DNA of 64,000 nucleotides from Sorex araneus (taxonomy: Eukaryota; Chordata; Mammalia; Eulipotyphla; Soricidae). Made by a program: the position numbers and the translations under genes. The notes under the pieces are model-generated. The model had not been told where the DNA came from, did not search any database, and saw only the letters and a list, made by a program, of their open reading frames with translations. Positions 46,312 to 59,232 of the stretch are shown one piece after another. The stretch's first letter is position 1, and every line of letters starts with the position of its first letter. The DNA is taken from contig NC_073304.1 of the NCBI RefSeq assembly GCF_027595985.1, positions 47,967,137 through 48,031,136 of the forward strand, in the 5' to 3' direction.

Positions 46312-46498
46312 AGGGTCAAAGAGATAATGTAACAGGTAAGGCATCTGCCTTACACGTGACCAATCTAGGCTTGATCCCTGGCACTACATAGAGCCCCAGT
46401 AGAAGTCATTCCCAAGCACAGTCAGGATGAAGCCCTAAGCACAGCTGGGTGCTGCCTGCCCAACGCCCCCAAAAACAACAACAAAACAGCAACAAACG
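46312..46498 (+). mobile_element. Shrew SINE, short form
   Basis: AGGGTCAAAGAGATAATGTA head, diverged B box GGCTTGATCCCTGGCACTAC, body ending in GCCCCCAAAAACAACAACAA, an A-rich tail. Confidence 0.8.
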
Positions 46499-46683
46499 AT
46501 ACCCTCTAGAAGGGACAAATATCAACAGACAATATTAGTAATGTCTTCTGCGCTAAGATTTTGATTTTAGATTCATGATGAATTAAAAGAGTTACAGCAC
46601 ATTCACAAGCATAGTTAATTATCTTTAACTTTCAAACAGTACTATAACTTATGGGCTTCAGACAATATATTGTTTTAAGAACA

Positions 46684-46740
46684 AAAGAAAAAAAAAAAAA
46701 ACAAAAATAAAAAAAAAAAAAAGAACAAAGAAAAAACAAA
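46684..46740 (+). repeat. A-rich low-complexity tract
   Basis: Long A runs broken by single C, T or G; U-rich in the FRMD6 transcript, about 42 nt after the e7 donor. Confidence 0.9.
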
Positions 46741-46745
46741 ATCTA

Positions 46746-46862
<117 letters not shown>

Positions 46863-47204
46863 TTATAATGCGCAGAGAATTATTGAGAAAACCAGTAAGA
46901 CTTTAAAATCTAATTTCTTTCCCAGGAAACAAAAATACAGTGATTAAAAATCTGACAGAGGTCCTCAGTCTCTTTGGAGTTATGTAGCCAGTAATGAAAA
47001 CACTAACATTACAAATCTGGAACTTTTGGTTCATAGGTAACTGTATTAAGTGGCCCTTTCAAGGTAATCTTTTCCCTTTCAGTCCATCCCTAAACTGAAA
47101 CAAAAAGTCCAAAAGGTTCAGACATCTGAGAGATGAGATAAGGCACCCATTCTTTCATAGTGTTCCTACATCAAAGATAAAACAGCCTTCTTTCTCTCTG
47201 AGGC

Positions 47205-47231
47205 TTCACAGAGAGCTTCTCTCTCTGTGAA
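47205..47231. repeat. Perfect 11-bp inverted repeat in an FRMD6 intron
   Basis: TTCACAGAGAG (47,205-47,215) and CTCTCTGTGAA (47,221-47,231), 5-base loop. Confidence 0.9.
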
Positions 47232-47517
47232 TGGATGCCAAATATCATCATATCTCCAAAAGGGTGACAACTTGTTATTTACTTAAGGGACAAACTTGAT
47301 GAGCAAAGGCCTAACAGAAGTGAAAAAGTCTGATTAGGCACTGATATTAAAACATCACTTATATTTCCATGATTATCAATTTGACAGAAGATAAATAAGA
47401 ATATTCAAAACAAATGACACAAAGAAAAATGTTCAGATATCAAGGATCTTGTTAGGATGAATCAGGGTCGATCTCTGGCTTGTTTTCTATTCTACAGGAC
47501 TTATAACTGCTAACATT

Positions 47518-48110
47518 GACTGTATCACTGTCATCCCGTTGTTCATTGATTTGTTCGAGCAGGCGCCAGTAACATCTCCATTCGTCCTAGCCCTGAGGTT
47601 TTAGCAGCCTCTCTTTATTTATCCTTCCCGATGGTGCCACAATTGGAGGCTCTTTCAGTGTGATGGGAATGAGACCCATCACTGTTACTGTTTTTGGCAT
47701 ATTGAAGATGCCACAGGGAGCTTGCCAGGCTCTGCTGTACAAGCAGGACGCTCTTGGTAGCTTGCCGGGTTCTCCAAGAGGGAGAACTAGACAATAAGAG
47801 GTTGCACGGCAGCAAATGCGGCCGATCATTTCCGGGAGTTTTGTTTTATAGTCTCTGGATCTTGGCGTTGATAGGATTACATGGCTGCCAGGGGCAGTTT
47901 GTGGGTGTGACTGCCTAGCTACTGGAAAATGTGGGATCTGGGTGGAGGAGGCCTAGTCCCGATCTGAGCAGGCTTGGAGATCTCAGCCCCAGGTCCTGCA
48001 CACCTGGGTTCCTCTGCTGGTTCCTTCATGAATGAGGCTCGTCCGGGCATGTGGAGAGTGGCCTTGAGCATGGTTGTGGCTGGGTTCCGGAGGTCTTTGG
48101 CTGTCAGGGC
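47518..48110 (-). mobile_element. Composite interspersed element: TATA-containing 5' module joined to long SINE body (copy 2)
   Basis: Read on the minus strand, about 48,110-47,850 is a non-tRNA module matching 8,645-8,900 with the shared words ATGCTCAAGGCCAC, CATGAAGGAACC, GCAGAGGAACCCA, CATTTTCCAGTAGCTAGG and CCAGAGACTATAAAAC. Then 47,820-47,518 is the long SINE body (GGAGAACCCGGCAAGCTACC, GCCAAAAACAGTAACAGTGA, TCACACTGAAAGAGCCTCCA, GACGAATGGAGATGTTACTG) ending near GGGATGACAGTGATACAGT. The upstream edge is uncertain; similarity to copy 1 fades near 48,100. The element is in the FRMD6 orientation, inside an intron. Confidence 0.8.
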
Positions 48111-48338
48111 CCTGCTCAGGGCGGGGAGGAAAACTCAACCCATGCCCCTTGGAGAGGCTCTGGTGAAGACAGCCAGGCGCGGGGGCAAGAGACTCTGCCT
48201 GCCAACATTAGACTATAATATTACTTTATCTGACCCACAATGTCCTAAACCAATAATAAGTGATCAATGGCCAGTGAACCTATCAAAGAATGCCACAAAG
48301 GAACACTGTGAGTGTAGAACCAAAGATACTGTGACACT

Positions 48339-48514
48339 TTTTTTTCTTTTTTTGCTTTTTGGGTCACACCTGGCAATGCTTAGGGGTTACTCCTGGCTCT
48401 GCACTCAAGAATTACTCCTGGTGGTGCTCAGGAGTAATAGGATGCTGGGAATCGAACCCGGGTCCACCGCGTGCAAGGCAAATGCCCTACACACTTTGCT
48501 ATCACTCCAGCCCC
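48339..48514 (-). mobile_element. Shrew SINE, short form, full length with target-site duplication
   Basis: T-rich start on the plus strand, GGGTCACACCTGGCAATGC, GGAATCGAACCCGGGTCC, then GCTATCACTCCAGCCCC. The flanks share ATACTGTGACA (48,326-48,336 and 48,516-48,526), a plausible duplication made on insertion. Confidence 0.92.
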
Positions 48515-48546
48515 AATACTGTGACATTTTGCCCTCATTCACTAAC

Positions 48547-48612
48547 CTGAAAGATCTGTATTCCCCGCATGGTCAGTCCAAGGGTCAAAGATGCTTCGAT
48601 TTCCCTTTTATC
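48547..48612 (-). CDS. FRMD6: FRMD6 coding exon e6 (start of FERM F3 lobe)
   Basis: 66 bp, 22 codons: DKREIEASLTLGLTMRGIQI then FQ. Phase 0 on both sides, so skipping would keep the frame. It starts the PH-like F3 lobe (L.LG.T..GI.IF in the family). Acceptor cctgtag; donor gttagt begins at 48,546. Its surroundings are crowded: a full-length SINE ends about 32 bp downstream in the transcript, and a 32-base poly-U tract lies about 60 bases upstream of the acceptor. Confidence 0.95.
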
Positions 48613-48672
48613 CTACAGGAATAAAATTGAATGAAAAGGTGTATTTCTCGCCTATAGTGGATAATACAGCAC

Positions 48673-48673
<1 letters not shown>

Positions 48674-48705
<32 letters not shown>
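48674..48705 (+). repeat. FRMD6: Poly(A) run of 32 (poly-U in the FRMD6 transcript)
   Basis: An unbroken A run 62-93 bases upstream of the e6 acceptor on the transcribed strand. No SINE body abuts it, so it is not an obvious retroposon tail. Confidence 0.95.
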
Positions 48706-48706
<1 letters not shown>

Positions 48707-49154
48707 AACCCAGAAATGTCAGGATTGGAAAGCTTGAGTAAAAGAAATACCTTTCAAAGGCACCCTAGTTTTCTACAAGATAAGAAAATTATGAGAACAT
48801 ATTAAATCAACGATGATATATTACTTTTTAAAGTCTGAGATTTTAATGTATCAGTCCATTTACTATACTATATGCAATTTTATATCCGACAAAACTCTAA
48901 ATATTTAGGCTATTTTTTAAAAATTATCTACTTAATGCTAATCTTTTCTGAGATTTAGAATTTTGACTATACTGCTAATATTTTGATAAGCGCTAGGTAT
49001 CATGTGTTTAAACCTGAGTAAATCTCACAGTTCTGAAAACAAAATTAGAAATAAGCCTAAATATTTAAGACTCTCATAAGGATAGATAATAAAGCTTTAA
49101 AAGTTTTATGATCAGTTAGTTTGGAAAGAAAATACTTTTAAGAATTTCAGTGAT

Positions 49155-49353
49155 CACTGTCACAGCGATAGTATAGCTGGTTGGGTGCTTACCTTGCATA
49201 CGGCAAACCTTGGGGGATACACTTAGCAGTGCTCAGGGCTTACTCTTGGCAGAGCTGGGGTGCCAGGGGTGCTATCTGGGGTGCTAGGAATCAAACTCAA
49301 GTCGGCTGAGTGTGTAAGGTAAGTGCCCTACCCCCTGTACTATCTCTCTATCC
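49155..49353 (-). mobile_element. Rearranged SINE: short plus-strand head piece followed by a minus-strand copy
   Basis: 49,155-49,207 reads as a plus-sense head (AGCGATAGTATAGCTGGTTG, CTTACCTTGCATACGGC). From about 49,210 the sequence becomes the complement of a SINE (GCAGTGCTCAGGGCTTACTC ... CCCTGTACTATCTCTCTATC). Confidence 0.65.
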
Positions 49354-49721
49354 CCTCAACTGTACCTTTCAAGGAAACAGGACATTAACAATGTCTCTCT
49401 TAAATCTGGAAGCAAGGGAAAAATAATACCATCCCTTGGTTCCTTGTGGTGAGCGGGCCTTCAGCATATAGCTTGCGGTCAAACATTCACATAAACAGGT
49501 TGAGAAAGCCATTTTACAAGAACCGGAGGACTGGGACATTTTTACAAGAGCAGGATGGTTAGCCAACAGGAAAAGATAGATCAGCCTTCTGGATATCTAC
49601 TGTTATCTCCCCTAGGTGCCATTAGTTACTTCTACTTTTACCTTAAGGCCATGATACAAGTAGATTGAAGCCTAAGCATACATAAGCACTGTGGAGTTAG
49701 AATAAAGTAGCTTTTGCTCAC

Positions 49722-49723
<2 letters not shown>

Positions 49724-49767
<44 letters not shown>
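49724..49767 (+). repeat. (GT)n microsatellite
   Basis: About 44 bp of GT dinucleotides, preceded by CACGC. Confidence 0.97.
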
Positions 49768-49770
<3 letters not shown>

Positions 49771-50014
49771 TCTCCCCCACCCCCATCACTCTCGCACTCT
49801 CTCCTCGTGAACCCCGTTATCCGTTATCCGGTTCCACGGGACAGGACAGTTCCTGATTAAGTTTTCTGATCCAGTCAGGAAGGTTACCCGGCTATATATC
49901 CAAACTATAGTCCAGCCTCAAATGATCTAACTTATTCATCTCACCACAAAGGGAGCAGTAGGGATACCAAGTAACTCTGATAATAATAACAGCAGCAAGG
50001 ACAACCTATGTGGC

Positions 50015-50205
50015 AAGTTGTTTTAGGAATTGTTCATCCACTAGATCTTTTAATATTCATCAATCCTCAGAGACAGGTATATGGCTACCTCATTTACCAA
50101 GTGCAAAAGAGAGCGAAGAGGCTGCTTCTGGTGTCTAGGGTCAGAACAAGAGGCAAAGCAGGATTTAATCCCAGACATGGAGGTTCAATGCAACCGTTTA
50201 TGCTA
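50015..50205 (+). repeat. MIR SINE remnant
   Basis: TTTTAATATTCATCAATCCT, AGAGACAGGTATATGGCTAC and AGGCAAAGCAGGATTTAATC follow the MIR order at low identity. Confidence 0.5.
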
Positions 50206-50967
50206 TTGGATTTGATGATATGCCTTGAATATTTAAGTTGGAATTTAGGAATTTTTGCCAAGGAAGTGACACTTGGTAAACAGGGAGGAGACAGGAAGGA
50301 GAAGACAAGACAGGAAGATGACAAACAACAGTGTGTGACTTCCTAGAGGACTGGTCTCTGTTGCTGTTTCGGTGTGTGACCTGACTGCATGTAAAAATGA
50401 GGCCAGTGGTGAAAAGAACACTTAAAAACAGTAGCAAACTGCAGAGAGCGAAGGAAACATACTGCTCAATAAATACACAGGCTTCGTGTGCAAGATCACT
50501 TGAGCTCTGGTTTCACAAAATATAAGTTTTGTGATCTCTGACATATTTCCTGGTCTCTCATAAAGATTATATTCCCTGTTCAATAATAGAGATTAAAAAA
50601 ATTTAAGGATGAACATAAAGTTTGTTCCACACGGGCTGTTACAAAGATGTTTTTATTATTATGAAGGTGGGCTTTACTTGGGATTCTCCAAGTAAAGTCT
50701 GAAAATTACTGAAATAAGTGACAAAAGTTACTCTGCAAAGCAGAAAAGCAGATCTTGAAAAAAGATCTCCAATAATCATTGGAAAGCCAGCTTCAGTTTC
50801 AGCAGCCCAACATCCTGCTTCCAGAACAGTGAGCAAGTCCCCTGAGTCCCAGAGCAACCCACAGTGCCAATGAAGCCCCTTGAAAATCTAAGTCCATTAG
50901 AAGGTTAAATCACAACTGCACACAAGACCTTCTCTTGAGCAGGAAGGGGTTCTTCTTTCAGAAGTCA

Positions 50968-51342
<375 letters not shown>

Positions 51343-52599
51343 TTAGCCATAATTCTGAATAGCTAAGGGAAAAAAAAATCACAAGAAATGGGGAAATATA
51401 TTTCTTATTTAAAGCCAGCCAAACAAAACCCAAAACAAAACTGCATATATGCAAATTTTTATACACATCATTGTTTAATGGAAAATTTGTCAGTCCCCTG
51501 AAATGCATTTTTTATTAGCATATCCTCAGCTTCTGGGTCCCACTTAGTTCCTAAAATTACAGCCATGGAGTAGGAGGTGTTGAATATAGCTCAAAGAAGG
51601 CAGGGGGCTAGCAATAACCGTTCCAAACATTTTTTCATATTTGCAAAGGAGGCTAATATATACACTCTTTGGAGACCTAAATAAACAATCTCATTTGAAC
51701 ATTTACCGTAATTCACTGTGATTTAAGATTTTCATTGAATAGTAGCTCAGCTTTTAGATGTCAAAAAGACAAAGAACCCTCTACTTGCAGGCTGAATGAA
51801 AGGTGTTGATTAGTTAAAAGTCTAATTGATGTTGTAAGGATTATAAAATACAGATGGGGAATTTTGCAAAATGAGCAAAGAGCACATTAGCATTTAAAAC
51901 AATTTGAAATGAGAATATCTTTAACTTAAAAATGGATTTTTTAATGGATACTGACAGTTTGTTTCTTCCTACTGAATATTCTGCAGGTATTAAACATGAT
52001 AAATTATTAGAAAATTGTAAGTTTTGCTTATAACTCAAGTTACACCTTTTTCTTTCTAAACTCCCCTTTACATGGACATAATCTAAATCAGTATTTGCCA
52101 ACCCTTTTCAGGTCAAAGAACACATACAAAATAGTTCTTCAAAGGGCACTAAGGGGAGAGTCTTGCTAACAGGAAGGATTCAGGAATCCAGGGCCATTTT
52201 GTGGGGAAGCTCTGGTTTCAATGACCCAGAATTAGTATCTGCTGACTATGCAGAAAAATAAATAAGGCTGAATTTGATCCAAGAGATACTAACAAGTAAT
52301 AGTTTAACGCCCTTTGTGGTTCCTTCTCAACAACAGAAGCACTGTTAAGTCAGGCAACAAAACTTATAAGAAAGTTATTGTGACATGCCAAAAAAACAAA
52401 AAAGGTGAAGTTTGGAATATAACTAAGAAATGCTCCATTTACTGGAGACATTTTCCTGTGGAAGCAAGAAGCAAAATTCTCAGATTCAGGGACTTCTTTA
52501 TGGCACCCAAAGGAGGGACACCGAGTCAGAGAAAGTCTTTCCAGGGACAAAAACACCTGAGCCAAGTCTTAGAAAATGGGAAGAGTTAGGAGAAATCTG

Positions 52600-52830
52600 C
52601 ACAAAGAGTTCTCTGGCTAAAACAGCATTTCCCAAAGTGACACCATCCCTTGGGGGATATTGGAGTAATCCAGTGGGAACCTTAGGTGCAACTGGGGTGG
52701 AGTTTTTGTTTGTTCAGTTAAAGAAGGTAGATCAATGGGCGGAGCAGAGTGATGATTTTTCTTTCTCTGAAAAAGAAGTCATAGGCCAAATAAATTTGGG
52801 GACCTCTAGGTTAAAGAAACTGAAAGAAGA
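52600..52830. repeat. Possible old DNA-transposon fragment
   Basis: ACAGCATTTCCCAAAGTG at the left edge resembles hAT termini of the 'cagtggttcccaaagtg' type, followed by AGTGGGAACCTTAGG-like sequence. No clear partner end was found, so the call is weak. Confidence 0.25.
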
Positions 52831-53171
52831 AAGGTTAGAAGTATAAAATATCATACTTGTGTGGCAATGGGAATCACCAGATGAGGAATGAGCCCACAAC
52901 TTAAGGTGCAGGACCAAGAGAGGAAACCAGAAAGCTGGCAGGGGCCGTATCCTGGAAAGCCTGTCCGCCACCATTGGCCTCTTGGCTTCACTCCACAGAG
53001 GACAGGGGAGAGCCCCCAAGATTGAAATCAGACAGAAAAATCAACTCCTTTGCAAGCTGTTTTCACATAAAGACTAAGGCAGGAACAATTCACCCCAGTG
53101 TGGTAGAAGGAATGTTGGAAAAGTTGGAAGCCGGGAAAGGGGATGGAGAAGGGACTGTAACTACTGAAAAG

Positions 53172-53278
53172 CGTGAGAGAGGGCCAAGGAGATGGCTCAA
53201 GGGGAAGACCTGGGTTCAATCGCAGCACTACACTGTTGAGCATCACCTCCAAGCCTTGGCCAGGAACTGTGACTAAAG
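53172..53278 (+). mobile_element. Shrew SINE fragment
   Basis: AGAGGGCCAAGGAGATGGCT head with a deletion before CCTGGGTTCAATCGCAGCAC, then TTGAGCATCACCTCCAAGCC. Confidence 0.6.
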
Positions 53279-53317
53279 TTCATGAAACTAAAAGAACTTT
53301 CTTTCCTTCTTTTTCCT

Positions 53318-53430
53318 ACGTTCCTAGTGGTGCTGGAGGCTATCAGGGCTATACCAGGCAAAGCTTAAGAAGTCACAAGGTGCCAGGGATCGAACCCAGG
53401 ACTCTGCTGTGCCAGCCCTTGGAGCTATGT
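53318..53430 (-). mobile_element. SINE fragment, diverged
   Basis: The plus strand shows GTGGTGCTGGAGGCTATCAG then GTGCCAGGGATCGAACCCAG, a B-box complement, then TGTGCCAGCCCTTGGAGC. Confidence 0.5.
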
Positions 53431-53500
53431 CTGCTTCCTTTCTCCCTCGCTCCCTCTCTCCCTCACTTTCTCCCTTCCTTCCTTCCTTCCTTCCCTTCTC
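53430..53500 (+). repeat. (CTTC/CTCC)n pyrimidine tract
   Basis: C/T-rich with a clean (CTTC)n segment near 53,475-53,495. Confidence 0.9.
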
Positions 53501-53504
53501 TCCC

Positions 53505-53640
53505 ACCCAATACCTGGTTATGCTCAGGGCTTGCTCCTGGTTCTGTGCTCAGAGATCACAGCTGGAGGTGCTCAGGGATTGAATTCAAGTCTTCTAGGTG
53601 CCAGACAGACCCCTTACCTGCTGGACTATCCTTGGCCCCT
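53505..53640 (-). mobile_element. Shrew SINE, short form
   Basis: Plus strand ACCTGGTTATGCTCAGGGCT, GGTTCTGTGCTCAGAGATCA, CCTGCTGGACTATCCTTGGC: middle and head complement of the short SINE. Confidence 0.75.
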
Positions 53641-53859
53641 GAGCATTTTCTTTCTTAAGCTGCGTGATGAGGAATCGCAAGTTTATGATGAAAAAGCTGT
53701 TCCACTGAACGGAAACTCTTCCACTGATAAGGCAAGGGTTCTGAAGCACTCTAAGTTTTGGGGTGACTGACTGGACAGCAGTGCCACTGAGAGTACAATA
53801 CAGACATGGGGATAGAAAAGGATGAGGTGGGAAAAAGAGGCTGGATTTGGCGTGAACTG

Positions 53860-53958
53860 TTTGTTTTGGAGCCACACCCGGCAGCCCTCAGGTGTGGTTG
53901 AGAGAGCTTACGCCTGGCTTCTTGCTCAGGGATCACCCCTGGTGGGGATTACGGGTTC
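53860..53958 (-). mobile_element. Shrew SINE, 3' fragment
   Basis: Plus strand TTTGGAGCCACACCCGGCAG and GCTCAGGGATCACCCCTGGT, then similarity stops before the head. Confidence 0.7.
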
Positions 53959-54748
53959 GAATGTTTGAGTTTGAGGTACACAGGGGTAAATGTGCCCTGG
54001 GAGAGAAACACGTGAGAGGTGAGAATCGCCACACAGAGCTTTGTCAGCAGCACTCCTTTGGATGTGCTCTGTGAGAATCTGAGAGGATATGTGTCAAAGG
54101 CAGCTGAGAAATTCAGGACAATAAGTTCAAAGTGACCACTCACGAGAGTTGGTGACTTGAAGGATGGCACACTGAAGCTGTTAGCTGGGGAGAACAGTCG
54201 GAGGGGTGGAGGGGAGAGAAAACAGTGAGATGCAGAGAGAAGCAGAGAACCTAAACAATCACACAGGACTTTCCCTAGCCCTTCAAGTGAAAAGGGAAAG
54301 TTCTTGGCCGTCCCTCTCTTTTCTGGGCATGGGGCAGAGCACACCGAACATGCTGCAGTGTTCTGCAGAGACACCGAGGGAAGAATGAGACAGAGATAGA
54401 GGGTGGATGGAGGTGGGGGGAGAAAATCTGAGATCACCTAAGTTTTAAGGGACTGAAGGAGATGATGGTCCAAGCCAGGCGCTTACATTTGTTTTCACAG
54501 CAAGAGAAAAGCTGTGAATGAGCTCACATTTTTTTTAGTGAGTTGTTTTTCTCTTATCTTTCTGTTCCCCAGGAGAAAATGCTGTTCAAACTAAGACTGG
54601 ATAAGATGAAGGTCATCTAAGTGCCTAAAGAGAACAGAGGAAATCCCGATTTCGCCAATATTTAGGAAAAGAGAGCAGCCTTCTCCCCCACCAATTATAA
54701 GCACAACGAGTACATTGGGGGATCATATACCCCAGGCTCTCCAAGTTA

Positions 54749-55240
<492 letters not shown>

Positions 55241-55621
55241 CTAATCCCTCAGTGCCAATGGGGAGTCAAAATTCCAAGTCAGACTCCCCAGACGGCAAAA
55301 GCCTCGTTTTCTAAGATTTGTAATAATTTTTTTCATTCATGGAACGGGGAGCGGGAGGGGCGGCGAACATCCTACTCCAATAAGGTAAAATACCTCACTT
55401 AAAAGGTGAAAAGTCTAGGCATTTCTTGTCTGTATTAAAATAGTTTCGCTACAATAATGCCGCCCACACCTGATTAAGGTTTGCAAATCTAAGGGTGAAC
55501 GTTCGAACTTCAATGTTGCTTGGCTTTGTTTCTGCTTTGTTTTCCAGCTGAGCATATTACAAATTTTCATCAACCCTTTAAAAATATTTCTGTCCAAATG
55601 CACTTTAAAAAGTTGCTCTGA

Positions 55622-55750
55622 AGCAGGATCAATAATCTAGCAGGTAGGGCACTTTGCCTTGCACTCGACCAACTGGGTTAGACCCCTGAGCACAGAGCCA
55701 GGGGTAAGCCTCGAGCTCAGCTGCTTGTGGCCCCAATCCCCGCCTCTCAA
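55622..55750 (+). mobile_element. Shrew SINE, short form with internal deletion
   Basis: Head AGCAGGTAGGGCACTTTGCC, then CTGGGTTAGACCCCTGAGCA where the segment between B box and body is lost, and GAGCCAGGGGTAAGCCTCGA. Confidence 0.75.
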
Positions 55751-56151
55751 ATCTGAGTGAACTGGAAAGAATTTTGCTGAACTTATTTTAATTAAGTGGA
55801 TATTACTTTATAAATTTTTTTTAGGCACCTGGTTATGATAATCATGATACTCTGCACAGATAGGAATTTTAATAGTGTGCTCAGTACAACTCATCAGGTC
55901 AGAAACATAGTCTCCATTAAATGTAATAAAAAGGCTGACTCAGGAAAAATATGTTCAAAGACCCAAAATAAAGTTATAGGATAATAGAGAACTTTTGTGA
56001 CCAGAGCAAAAAAAAAAAAAAAGTATGTGTAAATGTGCATTTGTGACTGAGTATTTTAATGTATCTATTTGCCTCCACATTGTATTTTCACTGAAAATTT
56101 TATTTGCAACCCATAGTTTATTAGTTGATGATATGAAAACATATGGGCTTC

Positions 56152-56330
56152 AGGGCTGGAGCCATAGTATGGCAGGGAGGGTGCTTGCCTTGCATGCAGC
56201 CAACCCAGGTTTGATCCCTGCTCTCCATCTGGCCCCAGAGCCCTTCAGAAGTAATTCCTGAGCACAGGTCCTGAGAACAGAGCCAGAAGTAATCCCTGAG
56301 CACTGTTGGGTGTGCCACCAAAAAAAAAAA
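56152..56330 (+). mobile_element. Shrew SINE, short form
   Basis: Head CAGGGCTGGAGCCATAGTAT, B box GGTTTGATCCCTGC, a second GAGCACAGGTCCTGAGAACA segment, ending in CCACCAAAAAAAAAAAG. Confidence 0.9.
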
Positions 56331-57393
56331 GAATGCTTCCCCCAAAGAACCCCAAACATATGGGTTTTTTTTTTTAAAACCAAGATCATGTTTAAGGATG
56401 CAGAGTTTAAAAATAAGCTAAGTATTTTTCCCCCTTGGGGTAGAATATTTTTCAGAATGCTTCTTGTTAGAATGCTGACCACAGAGCATGTGGACTAGTT
56501 TATTCCTTGGGGAAAAGGATGAATTAACCATTCACTAGTCTCAGGGGGTTAATTACTGGCTAAATAATATCTGTCCTTCTCCCTAGCGCATTCCATACTT
56601 ACTAGCTAAATTGAGTAAAATTTCATATAAACTAAGGAAAAGTTTCTCTGGGTTTTAAAAATGATTCATGGGTTAATTTTTTTTAATCTGCATGTGTCCT
56701 TTATATACATATTAAAAGCAAACTCACATAAAAATCACTAGCAAACGTATCTTTGTTTCATGGGCTTTGTCACATTTCTTCATGGGGTTTCACAAAATTT
56801 GAAAATAAGTAAAACAGAACTCACTTTTCTAGCTATTTTCTAACAAATAACAAAACCATATCTGAAAGTTTTCCAGCACAGAATCCTCCTACATAAATGA
56901 TCATCTGAGTCTTTAAAATAGTAATTTCTGAGTATGTATCATAAGCAAAGTATTATTCATGTACTTTCCTTCTGCTTCCAGAATAAGAATTAATGACCTG
57001 CTTTGACCATACTACATCTAAGATTCGCACAGAATTGCTCCATTTGGCATCACTTTACCATTAAAGCCACTGCAAGAGCCCTGAGGTGAAGAGAAGACCA
57101 GGCTATAGAAACACTGAGGAAAGAATTCTTGCTCCATCCTCATTACCGGGCCTCACTATGGGAAAGAACCAATTCTGTCACCTCTGCAAAAGTGCTAACT
57201 CCTTCATGAACATCCTTTTGGGTGACTGATGTGCTAAGAAAATATGGAGTATAGGAAGTACAGGTTCCCATGATACTGTTAATAGTATCACTAATAGTCT
57301 AACATTCATTCATCTGTCAACAAATATTAAATGATTACTGTACCTCTGATTATAGTGATTAAGGGGACATAGTTGTGCAAAATGTTTTTTCTA

Positions 57394-57615
<222 letters not shown>

Positions 57616-58764
57616 TCAAGCTGTTTTTAGTTACTTCAAAAGTGGTTTTCAAAAAAACCAACTGTACTAGATCTTTTTCACCTGCAAACCCAGGTGAATT
57701 TTTATATGGTACAATACTGTGACTTACAGGTGGGAGTTGTGTTTCTCTTCTAGACAAAGCTATCTCCAAAAAGTTTGAAAACATGAATTCAAAGAGCAAA
57801 TAAAAGCAACGTGACAAACAGAAAGAGACTCTTTATATGAGCATACACGTAAGTTTATGCCTAAGTTTATAACTAAGCTTCTAGTGTGGCAAAAACTATG
57901 TATGACCCCTGGCTACTAAGCAATAAAAGGGCTTGAATTTATTGTGGCTAAGCAAGGAACAAGACTAAAAAAAAAAAAAAAAGTGGTTTTCAAAAGCAGT
58001 AAGTTATTATTTACAAGACACTTCTTAACTACTAACACTGAGCTCCTAGTTAGTGGCAGCTGCAGTGGGTATACAGTTGTGGAATACATCCTCTGGCAAA
58101 AGCAAAGTTACAAAACATTAGAATCGTATCTGATACTTCTTCAATGTAATGCCAATGACAACATAAGGGAGGATAAAAATAAATGCCAGTGGAAATTTCT
58201 AGCTGAGATTCTGCTCCTCTCTCAGCCCAGTCCCCTGTGGTGACCATTTGCTCCTCATTACAAATGTTCTCTTGTTCCTCTGACATTCCACATACCAAAT
58301 TCTAATATGCTGTTTATTTAGACATTCATGATCCTTACTTTGTAGTTTGGCTTTGAAGTAGCCTTCCCCTTTATTCTGAAAATTCTGAAATACAAATTGG
58401 ATGATCTAGGTTTAGATACTGGGGATTCAATCCCAACTTATTAGGGTGATTCTGGAACTACTATATAAATTCCCAGTAAATACTTCCACATGTAAATGGA
58501 AGGGACATTTACTAAAGAAAGAATTTGGTATAATAAACTAGCAAAGCATCAAGTGGAAGTGTAACGAAAGAAGATTTAAAAATAACTTAATTTCTATGAC
58601 ATCAGCTTTGAAAGCTAACAGAGACAGGGTAAGATCAAACTTGTTTCATATCTTTATATTAATAAAAAGTTATCATTTAATATTATTTTAGCCAGATAGC
58701 CAAAATCTATTGTTTTACACTAGGAGCTATAGTAGAAATATATACTACATATAAATATGTGGGC

Positions 58765-58975
58765 AGAGTCTGGCAAGCTACCCGTGGCGTACTCGATATA
58801 CCAAAAACAGTAACAACAATGGTCCTCATTCCCCTGATCCTGAAAGAGGCCCCAATATGCCAGTGGGATACACTAGCATGCGACAGGGACAAATGGAGAC
58901 GTTACTGGCGCCCACTTGAGCAAATCGATAAACAATGGGATGACAGTGATACAGATAGTGATATAAATATGTACA
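58765..58975 (+). mobile_element. Shrew SINE, long (type C) body, head missing
   Basis: GCAAGCTACCCGTGGCGTAC, CCAAAAACAGTAACAACAAT, then the long-form insert CATTCCCCTGATCCTGAAAG, then ATGGAGACGTTACTGGCG and GATGACAGTGATACAG. It starts within the body. Confidence 0.88.
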
Positions 58976-58978
58976 TAT

Positions 58979-59004
58979 AAATGTCACACATTAATGTGAC
59001 ATTT
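58979..59004. repeat. Perfect 10-bp inverted repeat in an FRMD6 intron
   Basis: AAATGTCACA (58,979-58,988) and TGTGACATTT (58,995-59,004), 6-base loop, directly after a long-form SINE. Confidence 0.9.
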
Positions 59005-59109
59005 TAGAGCTTACAAATCATTTTTCCCCTGTTATGTACCATGAAAAGTATTATCTGATCTATAATAGGCTACAACAAAGTTTTCACAAAATTGATATAG
59101 TTTTGCTCA

Positions 59110-59232
<123 letters not shown>

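Noticed and set aside
47974..48624. A 216-codon open frame on the plus strand
   Set aside because: It runs through the composite repeat, a SINE and the antisense of FRMD6 exon e6; no domain is recognisable.
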